From Colwellia sp. (GTDB lineage: Bacteria; Pseudomonadota; Gammaproteobacteria; Enterobacterales; Alteromonadaceae), in assembly GCA_020630795.1 (NCBI GenBank), contig JAHDIK010000005.1, positions 10,346 through 74,345 of the forward strand: 64,000 nucleotides of DNA, written 5' to 3'. This document shows, in pieces, positions 9,906 to 19,462 of the stretch. Numbering within the stretch: position 1 is the stretch's first letter; each line of letters starts with the position of its first letter. The position numbers and the translations under genes are program-made. The notes under the pieces were generated by a model. That model did not search any database. It saw nothing but the letters and a program-made list of their open reading frames with translations, and was not told where the DNA came from.

Positions 9906-12263
9906 ATGTTTAAACGATCGAGAATTAGCATTGCAACTCATGCGGTTATTTATGCTTCATTAGCATCTGTACCTACGTTAGCAATTGCAGAAGAAGAAAG
10001 TAACGAAGCGGCATTAGAACGCATTACCGTAACATCTCAAAAACGACTTCAATCTATTCAAGAAATACCAACATCTATTCAGGCCTTTTCCGGTGAGCAC
10101 TTAGAAAAAAACAATGTTGGAGATTTGTTAGATATGTCAGAAAGCTTACCTAATGTAACGATTTCTGAAACGTCGAGCAGTAAAAGAATATTCGTACGTG
10201 GTATTGGTTCTGGTACCAACTCTGGCTTCGAACAATCGGTTGCGATGTACAAAGACGGTATTTATTTAGGGCGAGGTCATCAAGCTAAATTTCCACTGTT
10301 AGACATGCAAAGGCTAGAGTTAGTTAAAGGCCCTCAAGCCTTGATGTTTGGTAAAAATGCGACAGCAGGTGCATTTAGTATGATTTCAAATTCACCGTCT
10401 GATGAAAACGAAGCGCAAGTGTCTTTTACATACGGCTCTCACAAAGAGCAGCGTTTAAACTTTATTGGTAACTTGGCGGTTAATGACGATTTAGCGGTTC
10501 GTTTAGCAGTGTTTGATGAGTCGATGGATGGGTTTATCCACAACACGGCAAGAAATGCTGATGAAGCTTCTTCTAAAGCTCGAGGGTTAAGATTTTCAGC
10601 TGATTGGCAATTAACTGACGATCTTAATGCTTTATTTAAGTGGGAACACGCTACCTTTGATACGAAAGGTTCACGTTATCAATACATAATTGATACGCCT
10701 AATAGAGACGCACAAATAGCTCTTGATCCAACCAATACGGCCAATGTGGGTTATCGGTCATATTTATTGTCTGACGATTCAGGGTTAGATTATAACAGCG
10801 CGGTTTCTGGTGATGATCACCCTCAAGGGCTTGAAGAAGGTAGCGATACAAGCTCTGATAATGCCGTTTTACAACTTACGTATAATATGGGATTGTCTGA
10901 ATTAACATCAATTACAACATACAGTCAATACGACTGGACTGCGCTGTTTGACGCTGACTATTCAGAAGTATCGCTGATCAAGCAAGAGTACATTGAAAAT
11001 TACGACCAGTTTACACAAGAATTTAGAATATCTTCTCCAACGGGAGAAACATTGGAATATGTAGCGGGTGTATTCTACATGAACAGTGATTTAGCGCACC
11101 CGAATGATGTATTGCTAGCGGCATCTACGCTTATACCTACTTTACCACCAGCAACTTCTATTGGAACAAAAGCTTTGTTCAAGCAAGAACAAGAAAGCTA
11201 CTCAGCGTTTGCGGCACTAACATGGAATGTAAATCCTGACTGGAAAGCTAATTTAGGTGTTAGGTATCAAAAAGAAGAGAAAACGGTAACGAGCACTCAA
11301 GGGTCTTACGCGCTGTTTGATCCAACTGTTTCAGAACCTATTCAACAATTTGTAAATACACTTGTGCCGGGTATTGCCTTTGCTATGTCAGGTGCTGGTG
11401 AACATAGTCTTAATGAATCGAGAGAAGAGTCTCATTTATCACCAAGTTTGAGTATTCAATACTTAGGATTTGATAATACTATGCTATTTGCAAGCGCCGG
11501 CATTGGCTATAAGTCAGGGGGCTTTGACGGGTCAGGTTTGAATGGCTCTTTTGGAACCAGTCCTGGTGAAAATTCTGGCTTTGAGTTTGAAGATGAAAAA
11601 GCGACAAATATTGAATTTGGTATTAAATCAGAACCGATTAAAAATATTCTAGAAGTGAACGCGACATTATTTCATACCAATTATGATGATCTTCAGGTTT
11701 CAGAGTTCAATGGTAATGCTTTCGTCGTAAAAAATGCCGCTCAAACCAAAGTAAAAGGGCTTGAATTAGATACACGTTGGGCAATTTCAGAGGCATTCGA
11801 TTTAACGGCAAATGTAGCGTTACTCGATTTTGAATACGATCAGTATACCGCAGCATCACCAACGGTTAGGCAGTCAGATATATTAGGTATGGCAAGCCAA
11901 GATCTTAGCGGAAAAACAGGTGCATTTGCGCCAAAATATTCTGGAAATATTGCGCTTAATCACCACACTGAGTTAGGGGAAGGCTATCAAGTTAATTCGA
12001 CCTTGTCGGTTAACTTTACCGATGACTATTATTTAGAGCAAGACCTTGACCCAATTGCAATTCAAGAAGCTTATCAAAAAGTAAATTTCAGAATTGAGTT
12101 AACCGATAAATATGACGCGTGGAGTATCGCTTTACTCGGTAAAAACTTAACTGATGAATTAACTTTTGGTCAGGCAAACGACGTTCCTGTTATTACTCAT
12201 GCACATCGATTTTTAGCCGAACGCCCAAGAAGCTTTCATATTCAGGGAAGCTATCACTTTTAA
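9906..12263 (+). CDS. TonB-dependent outer-membrane receptor
   Basis: A 785-residue TonB-dependent transporter for active uptake across the outer membrane. A signal peptide (cleavage near ALASVPTLAIAEE) is followed by a TonB-box-like ERITVTSQK, the plug domain (about 45-160, with IQEIPTSIQAFSGEHL and the FVRGIGSG and ELVKGPQALMFGKNATAGA motifs) and a 22-strand barrel ending in an aromatic residue (GSYHF). It resembles the receptors that accompany catabolic clusters in sphingomonads and Alteromonadales rather than classical siderophore receptors. It directly precedes a LysR-bounded catabolic island, so its substrate is plausibly the compound degraded there; this is inference. A terminator follows. 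Confidence 0.92.
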   Translation: MFKRSRISIATHAVIYASLASVPTLAIAEEESNEAALERITVTSQKRLQSIQEIPTSIQAFSGEHLEKNNVGDLLDMSESLPNVTISETSSSKRIFVRGIGSGTNSGFEQSVAMYKDGIYLGRGHQAKFPLLDMQRLELVKGPQALMFGKNATAGAFSMISNSPSDENEAQVSFTYGSHKEQRLNFIGNLAVNDDLAVRLAVFDESMDGFIHNTARNADEASSKARGLRFSADWQLTDDLNALFKWEHATFDTKGSRYQYIIDTPNRDAQIALDPTNTANVGYRSYLLSDDSGLDYNSAVSGDDHPQGLEEGSDTSSDNAVLQLTYNMGLSELTSITTYSQYDWTALFDADYSEVSLIKQEYIENYDQFTQEFRISSPTGETLEYVAGVFYMNSDLAHPNDVLLAASTLIPTLPPATSIGTKALFKQEQESYSAFAALTWNVNPDWKANLGVRYQKEEKTVTSTQGSYALFDPTVSEPIQQFVNTLVPGIAFAMSGAGEHSLNESREESHLSPSLSIQYLGFDNTMLFASAGIGYKSGGFDGSGLNGSFGTSPGENSGFEFEDEKATNIEFGIKSEPIKNILEVNATLFHTNYDDLQVSEFNGNAFVVKNAAQTKVKGLELDTRWAISEAFDLTANVALLDFEYDQYTAASPTVRQSDILGMASQDLSGKTGAFAPKYSGNIALNHHTELGEGYQVNSTLSVNFTDDYYLEQDLDPIAIQEAYQKVNFRIELTDKYDAWSIALLGKNLTDELTFGQANDVPVITHAHRFLAERPRSFHIQGSYHF

Positions 12264-12297
12264 CTAATATCACAGCATGAACGTGATAAGTTAATGA

Positions 12298-12328
12298 AGG
12301 CGATATTGATTTTAGTATCGCCTTTTTC
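12298..12328 (+). terminator. Terminator after the TonB receptor gene
   Basis: An 8-bp stem (AGGCGATA / TATCGCCT) with a 10-base loop is followed by TTTTT, between the convergent receptor and LysR genes. Confidence 0.75.
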
Positions 12329-12345
12329 TATTGCTATTTAGTAAC

Positions 12346-13251
12346 TTACAATACTTTTTTGGCTATATTGAGCAGTTTGCTTCGCATCCATTCGTTTATA
12401 GGGTCATGTTCAGCTTGCTTATGCCAATACATGTGTACAGGTAATACAGGCACTTCGAAAGGTAACTTAGTAACGGTTACTGGCATATTGTCTTCTAATA
12501 AATTGGCGTATGCATTTGGCATGGTAAGTAACATATCGCAACGGCTAATAACTCGTGTAGCTGCATAATAATGCTCGCACTGTAAATCTATTTTTCGAGA
12601 CACTCCGTGTTTCGCTAATGCCATATCTACAACGTCAACTTTAGAGTCTTTTAATGCCACAAGTGCATGAGAAGCTTTCGCATAGTTTTCTAGCGTTAAG
12701 TCATTCAATATAGGGTGATTTTTACGACAAATCAGCGAAAAGTGTTCATTACAAACCAATGTACTTTTAATGTTGTTACTTGTTGGGGTAAGAACGTCGA
12801 TAACAATGTCTAGATCTTGCTGCTCGAGTGATTTTTCTATTTCTACCTTGGTCACTTGGCGGCTTTTAATTGTAATGTTTGGTGTGTTATCAATCAGATC
12901 TGTAACCAGCGTTGGGAAAAAAATAGACTCCAAAATATCCCTAAAGCCTAGCTTTATTTCTCTTTTGTGTTGCGTAATGTCGAATACTTTATCGTCAGAC
13001 AAGGTTGCTTCTAAAACATTAACTGCTTCAATCACTTGCGGCATTATGTTTTGACAAAAAGCTGACGGAATCATTTTTCTGCCATGCCTAATAAATAACG
13101 GATCATCAAACTTTTCACGAAGACGCGACAAAGAGTGGCTTACTGCGGGTTGAGTCAGATGAAGTTTACCAGCCGCGGCGGTAATTGAACCTTCTTGATA
13201 CACCGTTTTAAGTACTAAAAATAAATTTAAGTCAATTTTACCATGCAGCAT
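12346..13251 (-). CDS. LysR-family transcriptional regulator (first of two paralogues)
   Basis: A 301-residue LysR-type regulator: an N-terminal winged helix-turn-helix (about 8-67; GSITAAAGKLHLTQPAVSHSLSRLR) and a C-terminal periplasmic-binding-like effector domain. It is divergent from the class II aldolase gene 85 bases away, the usual arrangement for a LysR protein controlling the neighbouring operon. The whole protein resembles the second LysR protein at 17194-18099, with the same length and a shared C-terminal pattern of YWHK, EHD and a nearby Trp, so the two look like paralogues that bracket the aldolase-ligase-transporter operon. The ligand is unknown, probably an acid or acyl-CoA from the pathway. 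Confidence 0.92.
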   Translation of the reverse strand: MLHGKIDLNLFLVLKTVYQEGSITAAAGKLHLTQPAVSHSLSRLREKFDDPLFIRHGRKMIPSAFCQNIMPQVIEAVNVLEATLSDDKVFDITQHKREIKLGFRDILESIFFPTLVTDLIDNTPNITIKSRQVTKVEIEKSLEQQDLDIVIDVLTPTSNNIKSTLVCNEHFSLICRKNHPILNDLTLENYAKASHALVALKDSKVDVVDMALAKHGVSRKIDLQCEHYYAATRVISRCDMLLTMPNAYANLLEDNMPVTVTKLPFEVPVLPVHMYWHKQAEHDPINEWMRSKLLNIAKKVL

Positions 13252-13336
13252 ATTTATATATCTCCATTAATTAACATCACTTTTATTTATTCTATGAAAA
13301 ATTACACTGAATAGAAATAGACTACCGGAGCTTTCG

Positions 13337-14143
13337 ATGAACAACAGTATAGAAGAACAAGCGAAACAAATGACGATAGGCAGTGATAAATTTAATGTAC
13401 CTATGCCGCCAACATTTGATGACTCATTGCAACAGCGTGAATATGAAAAACAACGTTTAGCAGCGGGTTTTCGTGCGTTTGCTTTACATGGTTTTGATGA
13501 GGGCTTAGCAGGGCATATAACGCAACGAGACTGCATTGAACCAGAAACGTTTTGGGTTAATCCGTTGGGTGTTCATTTTAAACACATTAAAGCATCTGAT
13601 CTTGTACGTGTTGATCATCAAGGAAATATTCTAGGAGGTAAATATCCGATTAATCTTGCAGCATTTGCTATTCATTCACGAATTCATCACGCAAGGCCAG
13701 ACGTTAACGCTGTAGCGCATGCACATACAACTTACGGGCGTGCATTTTCTTCGTTAGGAGAAACGTTAGCGCCTATTTCACAAGACGCTTGTTTGTTTTA
13801 CCAAAATCATAGTGTATTTGAAACGTTTACTGGAGTCGTTGCTGAGCTTGAAGAAGGAGATATGATTGCTGAATCGTTAGGTTCTGGTATTGCAACTATT
13901 TTGCAAAATCATGGTTTGCTTACCGTAGGCCAGTCTGTAGATGCTGCAGTGGCAAATTTTATAATGATGGACAGCTGTTGTCATAGTCAGTTACTGGCGC
14001 AAAGTGCTGGGGAATTAAAGCTTATTGATCACGAAACTGCGATAAAAACGCGCCAAGCTAATGGTCATAACTTGGTTGTGTGGGGTAATTTTCAACCGTT
14101 ATACCAAGTACTGTTAACACAGGACGATAGCTTTTTGAGTTAA
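13337..14143 (+). CDS. Class II aldolase/adducin domain protein
   Basis: The 268-residue protein belongs to the class II aldolase/adducin family, whose members are zinc-dependent aldolases, epimerases or dehydratase-like enzymes acting on hydroxylated acids and sugar phosphates. Visible features are GHITQRD near the start of the fold, the metal-binding HAHTTYGRAFSSLG and the later third histidine in NHGLLTVG. It is the first gene of a forward operon leading to an acyl-CoA ligase and a carrier. Its start has a GGAG ribosome-binding site. The substrate is not predictable; members without a sugar-phosphate context often act in small-molecule catabolism. Confidence 0.85.
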   Translation: MNNSIEEQAKQMTIGSDKFNVPMPPTFDDSLQQREYEKQRLAAGFRAFALHGFDEGLAGHITQRDCIEPETFWVNPLGVHFKHIKASDLVRVDHQGNILGGKYPINLAAFAIHSRIHHARPDVNAVAHAHTTYGRAFSSLGETLAPISQDACLFYQNHSVFETFTGVVAELEEGDMIAESLGSGIATILQNHGLLTVGQSVDAAVANFIMMDSCCHSQLLAQSAGELKLIDHETAIKTRQANGHNLVVWGNFQPLYQVLLTQDDSFLS

Positions 14144-14215
14144 AGAAGAAAGCAGGTCAACAATTAAAGGCCCCATTAATATAACAACTAAAATAACGTC
14201 TGGCTGAGGTAAAAA

Positions 14216-16234
14216 ATGAGTAATAATGTAGACATAACAACTGTTCAAACAAGTTTGGATATGGCAAAAGTGGATATAAGTAAACTCTCCCCAGAGCAAC
14301 TACCACAGTCTATTTACGATTCAATTGTTACCTCGGCTCGGCGTTATTCCAATAAAGTTGCTATTAAATATATTTTAGATGGCGATTGTATTGGTCCAGA
14401 GCAAATTCCTTTTTCAAAAAAACTCGTTCATCAGCTTGTAAAGGTGACTAAAGGTAAAACCTTTGCGGCACCTTATCGAGAGATTACCTATAACGAGCTT
14501 TCACACTCAGTTACGCAGGTTGCTAATGCGTTAAAGCAGTTAGGTATTGAGCGAGGCGATGTCACGTCAATTATTCTTCCTAATTTTCCCGAAATGTACT
14601 CGTCGTTATGGGGAGCTGAAACCGCGGGAATTGCGAACCCAATCAACCCTTTGTTAGATGCTAAAATTATTAAAGAAATCGCTTCTACCGCACAAAGTAA
14701 AGTGCTTATTGCGTTAGGGCCAGTACCAGGAAGTGATATTTGGGAAAAAGTCTTAAAAATTAAAGACGAAATCCCTTCGCTACAAGCCGTAATTAGCTTA
14801 TTTGGTGGAGATATTCCTAAATCAGATGCGAACAAAGTACCCGTATATGGGTTTGAAAAACTGATTCGGTCGCAAAATGGCAGCAAATTATTTACGGATA
14901 CGCCAAATCAGCAAGATATTTGCTCGTATTTTCATACTGGCGGTACAACAGGTTTACCTAAGCTTGCCAAGCATTTGCACTTGAACGAGTTAACGAATGC
15001 AAGCCAGATGAATTTAATATCGCCGATCACTGAAAACGACACATCACTTATTGGTTTGCCTATATTTCATGTAAACGCGGCTATCACAGGGTTAGCATCG
15101 GTTATTAAAGGGTCTACTATTTTGCTCGCAGGACCGTCGGGCTTTCGTGGTAAAAATATTGTGAAAAACCTACTGACCATTTTAAACAATTTTGACGTGG
15201 CCTTTATGACTGCCGTACCAACGGTGTACGCGGGGTTACTTGATTTAATTGCAAAAGGAGAGGTACAAGCCGTTAAACCTCGAAGTATGAAGTTCGCATT
15301 ATGTGGTGCCGCGCCACTGTCACCCGACTTACAGAAAAAATTTACGCAACAAACGTCTATTAGTTTAGTTGAGGGTTATGGTTCAACAGAGGGCACCGCG
15401 GTAAGTACGGTTATGCCTGTGCAATCAATCGCAACAGAGCCAGCTGTAGGAATAACGATACCCGGTATGAAAGTATGTATTGGTGATATTAATGCTGATG
15501 GTGAATTACTGCGTTTGTGTGATACCGATGAAGCAGGAGAAATACTGATTTCTGGTAACAATGTTTTTCCAGGGTATGTTGATGAAAGCCACAACAAAAC
15601 CTTATGGGTAACGACAGAATTAGGTGAAAAATTCGTACGAACAGGAGATTTAGGTAAGCAAAATGAGCATGGCTATTTGTCGCTATGCGGTAGACAAAAA
15701 GAGCTTATTATTAGAGGCGGGCATAATATCGACCCTAAAATGATTGAAGATGTTGCTGCTGCTCATCCTGATGTATTCCTTGCAGCAGCAGTACCTCGAC
15801 CTGATCGTTATGCAGGCGAAATTCCCGTTTTATATGTTACAGTGAATGTAAATAGTCAAACCAGTAAAGATAATTTAATGGCGTATATGCAAGAAAATGT
15901 ACCTGAACGTGCAGCAATACCTAAAGTTATTCATGTTATTGATGAAATGCCATTAACGGCGGTAGGTAAGCTATTTAAACCTGAACTGGTATGTAGAGAA
16001 ATTGATGACGTGATCACCTCGCTTCTTGTACCGCACTTTACAAATTACACTGTAATTACCAATGTTGTTCCCGATAAAAAGCTTGGTATTTTGGCAAACA
16101 TCCATGTCGATATTGGTCGTGACAATAACGACGAAATAGCGAATGTACATAACGAGATTAAACAGTTACTTACTGAATATGCTTTTAACTACCAAGTGAA
16201 TATTAACGACAATGTATTAAAGGCTTCGGCTTAG
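14216..16234 (+). CDS. Acyl-CoA synthetase (AMP-forming)
   Basis: A 672-residue member of the adenylate-forming (ANL) superfamily that would activate a carboxylic acid to its CoA thioester with ATP. Motifs are the P-loop HTGGTTGLPKLAKH, the substrate-site YGSTEGT, TGDLG and the hinge GRQKELIIRGGHNIDP; the C-terminal catalytic lysine sits in the TAVGKLFKPEL motif. About 85 residues follow that lysine, longer than in typical ligases, resembling the long AMP-binding proteins of the PRK07529 type. The gene lies between the aldolase gene and the BASS carrier gene, whose start is one base after its stop. It should perform the first intracellular step of the proposed pathway. Substrate unknown. Confidence 0.88.
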   Translation: MSNNVDITTVQTSLDMAKVDISKLSPEQLPQSIYDSIVTSARRYSNKVAIKYILDGDCIGPEQIPFSKKLVHQLVKVTKGKTFAAPYREITYNELSHSVTQVANALKQLGIERGDVTSIILPNFPEMYSSLWGAETAGIANPINPLLDAKIIKEIASTAQSKVLIALGPVPGSDIWEKVLKIKDEIPSLQAVISLFGGDIPKSDANKVPVYGFEKLIRSQNGSKLFTDTPNQQDICSYFHTGGTTGLPKLAKHLHLNELTNASQMNLISPITENDTSLIGLPIFHVNAAITGLASVIKGSTILLAGPSGFRGKNIVKNLLTILNNFDVAFMTAVPTVYAGLLDLIAKGEVQAVKPRSMKFALCGAAPLSPDLQKKFTQQTSISLVEGYGSTEGTAVSTVMPVQSIATEPAVGITIPGMKVCIGDINADGELLRLCDTDEAGEILISGNNVFPGYVDESHNKTLWVTTELGEKFVRTGDLGKQNEHGYLSLCGRQKELIIRGGHNIDPKMIEDVAAAHPDVFLAAAVPRPDRYAGEIPVLYVTVNVNSQTSKDNLMAYMQENVPERAAIPKVIHVIDEMPLTAVGKLFKPELVCREIDDVITSLLVPHFTNYTVITNVVPDKKLGILANIHVDIGRDNNDEIANVHNEIKQLLTEYAFNYQVNINDNVLKASA

Positions 16235-16235
16235 T

Positions 16236-17120
16236 ATGAATCCATCTGTATTTACTGAAATATTATTGCCGCTGGCGCTTGCGCTTATTATGTTTGGTAT
16301 GGGGCTAAGTCTTACACTACAAGACTTTACGCGCCTATGGAAAACGCCGCTTTCTATTGGTGTAGGTTTATTCGGGCAGATATTATTGATGCCACTCGTT
16401 GCGTTAGGTATATGTGTGTTGTTTGATCTTGATGCACCTTTAGCGGTAGGTTTAATGATTTTAGCTGCCTGCCCCGGTGGTACAACATCTAACGTATTTA
16501 GCCAAGTTGCCAGAGCTAATTTGGCGTTGTCGGTAAGTTTAACCGCTATTTCTACGTTTATATGTGTGTTTTCTACGCCCTTTCTTATTCAATTTGCGGT
16601 ATCTAACTTTGCAGGCGAGCAAGTGGTTGAGTTTTCCATATTGAAAACCTCTATTGGCCTTTTTGTTATTACATTAGTGCCTGTCGCATTAGGGATTGCT
16701 TGTCGCCGATACTTTACTGATTGGGCTATGAGGACAGAAAGCTTTTTTAGGCGTTTTTCTCTATTGTTTTTAATTATCATGATTGTGGTTTTGGTTATTA
16801 AAGAAAGAGAGTTATTGCTAAGTTCTTTCGGGCAGGTATTTTGGGCGTGTATCGCGCTAAACGTTAGTTCGATAGTGATGGGGTTATTACTTGCCAAAAC
16901 GTTTAGTTTATCGTTTATAGACGCGATAACGCTCGCGATAGAGGTTGGTATTCAAAACGCCACACTTGCTATTTTTATAGCTGTTAGCTTTTTAGATGCT
17001 CCAGAGTTTGCTGTTACCGGAGGAATGTACGGATTAGCAATGTATATTGGACCTGCGTTGTTAATTATGTGGGCTAAATCTAAGCGTAAGCACCATGACG
17101 ATTTAAATGTATCTATTTAA
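16236..17120 (+). CDS. Bile acid:sodium symporter (BASS) family transporter
   Basis: The 294-residue protein consists almost entirely of about nine to ten membrane helices. The sequence CPGGTTSNVFSQVARANLALSVSLTAIST is the hallmark of the BASS family, covering the conserved crossover region that binds sodium and substrate, and the second conserved block GIQNATLAIFIA is also present. BASS carriers import organic anions such as bile acids, pantothenate or keto acids with sodium. With one base separating it from the ligase stop codon, it is almost certainly co-translated with it, which suggests that the ligase substrate is imported here. It is the last gene before the second LysR gene. Confidence 0.9.
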   Translation: MNPSVFTEILLPLALALIMFGMGLSLTLQDFTRLWKTPLSIGVGLFGQILLMPLVALGICVLFDLDAPLAVGLMILAACPGGTTSNVFSQVARANLALSVSLTAISTFICVFSTPFLIQFAVSNFAGEQVVEFSILKTSIGLFVITLVPVALGIACRRYFTDWAMRTESFFRRFSLLFLIIMIVVLVIKERELLLSSFGQVFWACIALNVSSIVMGLLLAKTFSLSFIDAITLAIEVGIQNATLAIFIAVSFLDAPEFAVTGGMYGLAMYIGPALLIMWAKSKRKHHDDLNVSI

Positions 17121-17193
17121 AATTTTTTATGCACGTTTTATTGTTGTAACAGCGTGCAGGTTCTCCTTTATTTGGTGGCGAGGTCTATTCAGT

Positions 17194-18099
17194 TCAGGCA
17201 AATATTGCTTGAATTTGCTCTCTTAGCCAAATTAACGCGTCGTCATGTTCGGTATTTTTGTGCCAATATAAGTGTGTTTCTACCGACGGTAAGTTGGTTG
17301 GCATAGGCAATATGATAAGGCTGTTATCTACAAGCTCTTTTGCAATCAACGAGGGGAGAGTAAGAAGATAATGCGAAGTCTTAACAACCTCTTTTGCTGC
17401 ATGATAACTTTGACATCTCATGTTTACTTCTCTGTTTATGCCTTGCTGTAATAGGGCGTAATCTTCAACTACTGAGCCACTTGAACGATTAGACACGGCA
17501 ATGTGCTTTGCGTCGAGATAGGCTTGCAAAGTGCAGTTTTTCACTAAAGGCGAGCTTTTCTGAGCCAGTATACAAAAGTTGTCGCTCGATAAACTCAAAT
17601 GATTAATAGGTGACTTTATCGGTAAGGCAACGTCAATCGCCAAATCAATTTGATTAGTCGTTAGCTGGCGCTGCATGTCTTCACGTACTAATTTGCTGCT
17701 CGTAAAGCTAGCTTGTGGTGTGTTTTCAGCTAAGCACGATTGTATTTTAGGTAAAATTAATGGCTCTAATGCGTCGTGTGTGGCTACTCTAAATGTTTGC
17801 GTTGTTTTACTTAAATCAAAGTCGCCACACGCTTGCAGTATTTGTTTCAGTTTTTCTAACGTATCAAGTAATTGGGGCGCCATGCGTTGGCACGCTGGCG
17901 TAGGTTGCATCAGCTGACCTTGCCGAATAAATAACTCATCATTTAACGCATGCCTTAGTCGCTTAATTGCATGACTTACCGCGGAAGGGCTTATAAATAA
18001 AAGCTTTGCGGCTACACTCATGTTTCGTTCTTGATACAAACACTCAAATACTTTAAGTAAATTAAAATCAAGTTGCTGAATGTTTTTTGCTTCAATCAT
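17194..18099 (-). CDS. LysR-family transcriptional regulator (second of two paralogues)
   Basis: A 301-residue LysR-type regulator with an N-terminal winged helix-turn-helix (NMSVAAKLLFISPSAVSHAIKRLR) and a LysR substrate-binding domain. It is divergent from the acyl-CoA dehydrogenase gene, with about 120 bases between starts, and thus probably controls the second half of the island. It is similar throughout to the LysR protein at 12346-13251. Its 3' end faces the BASS gene. Confidence 0.92.
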   Translation of the reverse strand: MIEAKNIQQLDFNLLKVFECLYQERNMSVAAKLLFISPSAVSHAIKRLRHALNDELFIRQGQLMQPTPACQRMAPQLLDTLEKLKQILQACGDFDLSKTTQTFRVATHDALEPLILPKIQSCLAENTPQASFTSSKLVREDMQRQLTTNQIDLAIDVALPIKSPINHLSLSSDNFCILAQKSSPLVKNCTLQAYLDAKHIAVSNRSSGSVVEDYALLQQGINREVNMRCQSYHAAKEVVKTSHYLLTLPSLIAKELVDNSLIILPMPTNLPSVETHLYWHKNTEHDDALIWLREQIQAIFA

Positions 18100-18223
18100 A
18101 ACTGTCTACCTATGAATAGTATTCATTATAGGTTAGCAATATATTTCACTTAATTCACTATGTGAAATGCCGTAAGCTGGGTTTATTAATATTTATCCCA
18201 TATTGCTTTTGATAGGAAACATT
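18100..18223. promoter_or_regulatory. Divergent LysR/acyl-CoA dehydrogenase control region
   Basis: The gap contains AT-rich dyads such as TATGAATAGTATTCATTATA (18111-18130), which holds a near-palindrome ATGAATA/TATTCAT, a plausible LysR operator (T-N11-A type). Assignment is by position and symmetry only. Confidence 0.45.
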
Positions 18224-19444
18224 ATGAACTTCGAACCCAGTGCTAAAAGCCAAGATTACTTGCAACGTTTACAAAGCTTTATGAAAGAGCATGTTTATCC
18301 TGCTGAGAATGCCATTATTGAGGAAAACAAGCGATTAAATGAATCGCCTGATTGGCGCTCGTGGCAAGTCCCTTCAGCAATTGAGCCGTTAAAACAAAAA
18401 GCAAAGGCTGAAGGATTATGGAATTTGTTTTTACCAGACAGTGAGCTAGCACAGGGGTTAACGTGTTTGGAGTACGCGCCGCTAGCGGAAGAAACCGGTA
18501 AATGTTTGTTTGCTCCTGAAATATTTAATTGTAATGCGCCTGATACTGGCAACATGGAAGTGCTATATCATTTTGGTAATCAAGCACAGAAAGAACAATG
18601 GCTTACTCCACTGTTAGCAGGCGAAATTCGTTCTGTATTTGGTATGACAGAGCCTGCTGTAGCTTCGTCTGACGCGACGAATATGGAAGCTACAATTGAA
18701 GAAGATGGAGACGATTTAATCCTTAATGGGACTAAATGGTGGACAACAGGTTTAGGCCATCCCAATGTAAAAGTAGCTATTTTTATGGGGTTATCTAACC
18801 CTGAAAATGACAAACATAGTCAACATTCAATGGTGTTAGTGCCATTAGATACAGAAGGCGTAGAAGTTAATCGCATGCTTACAGCGTGTGGTGATTATGA
18901 TGCACCATATGGTCACGGTGAAATGACATTCACTAATGTACGTGTACCTAAAAGCAATTTACTTGTGGGTTTAGGGCAAGGTTTTGCTATTGCACAAGGG
19001 CGATTAGGGCCGGGGAGAATACATCATTGTATGCGAGCCATTGGTGCTGCTGAACGTTGTTTAGAGCTTATGATTAAACGAGGTTTATCGCGCACAGCTT
19101 TTGGTAAACCTATTATTAAATTAGGTGGCAACTTGGAGCGTGTTGCTCAGGCAAGAATGGCGATTGATCAAGCGCGTTTACTCACATTACACGCCGCTTG
19201 GAAAATAGATACCGTAGGTGTTAAGCATGCAATGACTGAAATTTCGAGTATTAAAGTTGTGGTGCCAAATATGCTGCAGCAAGTTTCTGATATGGCGATT
19301 CAAATATTTGGTGGTGCTGGCGTATCGTCAGATTTCCCGGTTGCTGGCTTTAACGCGATGGGGCGAATTTTACGATTGGCAGATGGTCCAGACGAAGTAC
19401 ATATGGGCATGGTGTCGCGATTAGAGTTAAGAAAATATCGCTAA
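18224..19444 (+). CDS. Acyl-CoA dehydrogenase, ACAD10/ACAD11-like
   Basis: A flavin-dependent acyl-CoA dehydrogenase-fold protein of 406 residues. The ATG at 18224 is preferred over one 21 bases upstream because it has an AGGAAA ribosome-binding site. The subfamily-specific stretch NGTKWWTTGLGHPNVKVAIFMG closely follows the pattern of the dehydrogenase part of ACAD10/11. Other conserved blocks are FGMTEPAVASSDATNME, FGGAGVSSDFP and the C-terminal ADGPDEVHMGMVSRLELRKY. Relatives in bacteria include LvaC, which acts on phosphorylated 4-hydroxyacyl-CoA. It is followed by an SDR gene and by the matching ACAD10/11-type kinase gene, which supports a shared reaction sequence; the exact substrate is inferred, not shown. 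Confidence 0.9.
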   Translation: MNFEPSAKSQDYLQRLQSFMKEHVYPAENAIIEENKRLNESPDWRSWQVPSAIEPLKQKAKAEGLWNLFLPDSELAQGLTCLEYAPLAEETGKCLFAPEIFNCNAPDTGNMEVLYHFGNQAQKEQWLTPLLAGEIRSVFGMTEPAVASSDATNMEATIEEDGDDLILNGTKWWTTGLGHPNVKVAIFMGLSNPENDKHSQHSMVLVPLDTEGVEVNRMLTACGDYDAPYGHGEMTFTNVRVPKSNLLVGLGQGFAIAQGRLGPGRIHHCMRAIGAAERCLELMIKRGLSRTAFGKPIIKLGGNLERVAQARMAIDQARLLTLHAAWKIDTVGVKHAMTEISSIKVVVPNMLQQVSDMAIQIFGGAGVSSDFPVAGFNAMGRILRLADGPDEVHMGMVSRLELRKYR

Positions 19445-19462
19445 GTTACAGGAGTCAATACT

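Noticed and set aside
12359..13054. Forward frames antisense to the first LysR gene
   Set aside because: Both are fully inside the LysR gene, are short and show no domain or ribosome-binding site.
14488..14886. 132-codon reverse frame inside the acyl-CoA synthetase gene
   Set aside because: It lies fully inside a well-supported gene on the other strand and resembles no family.
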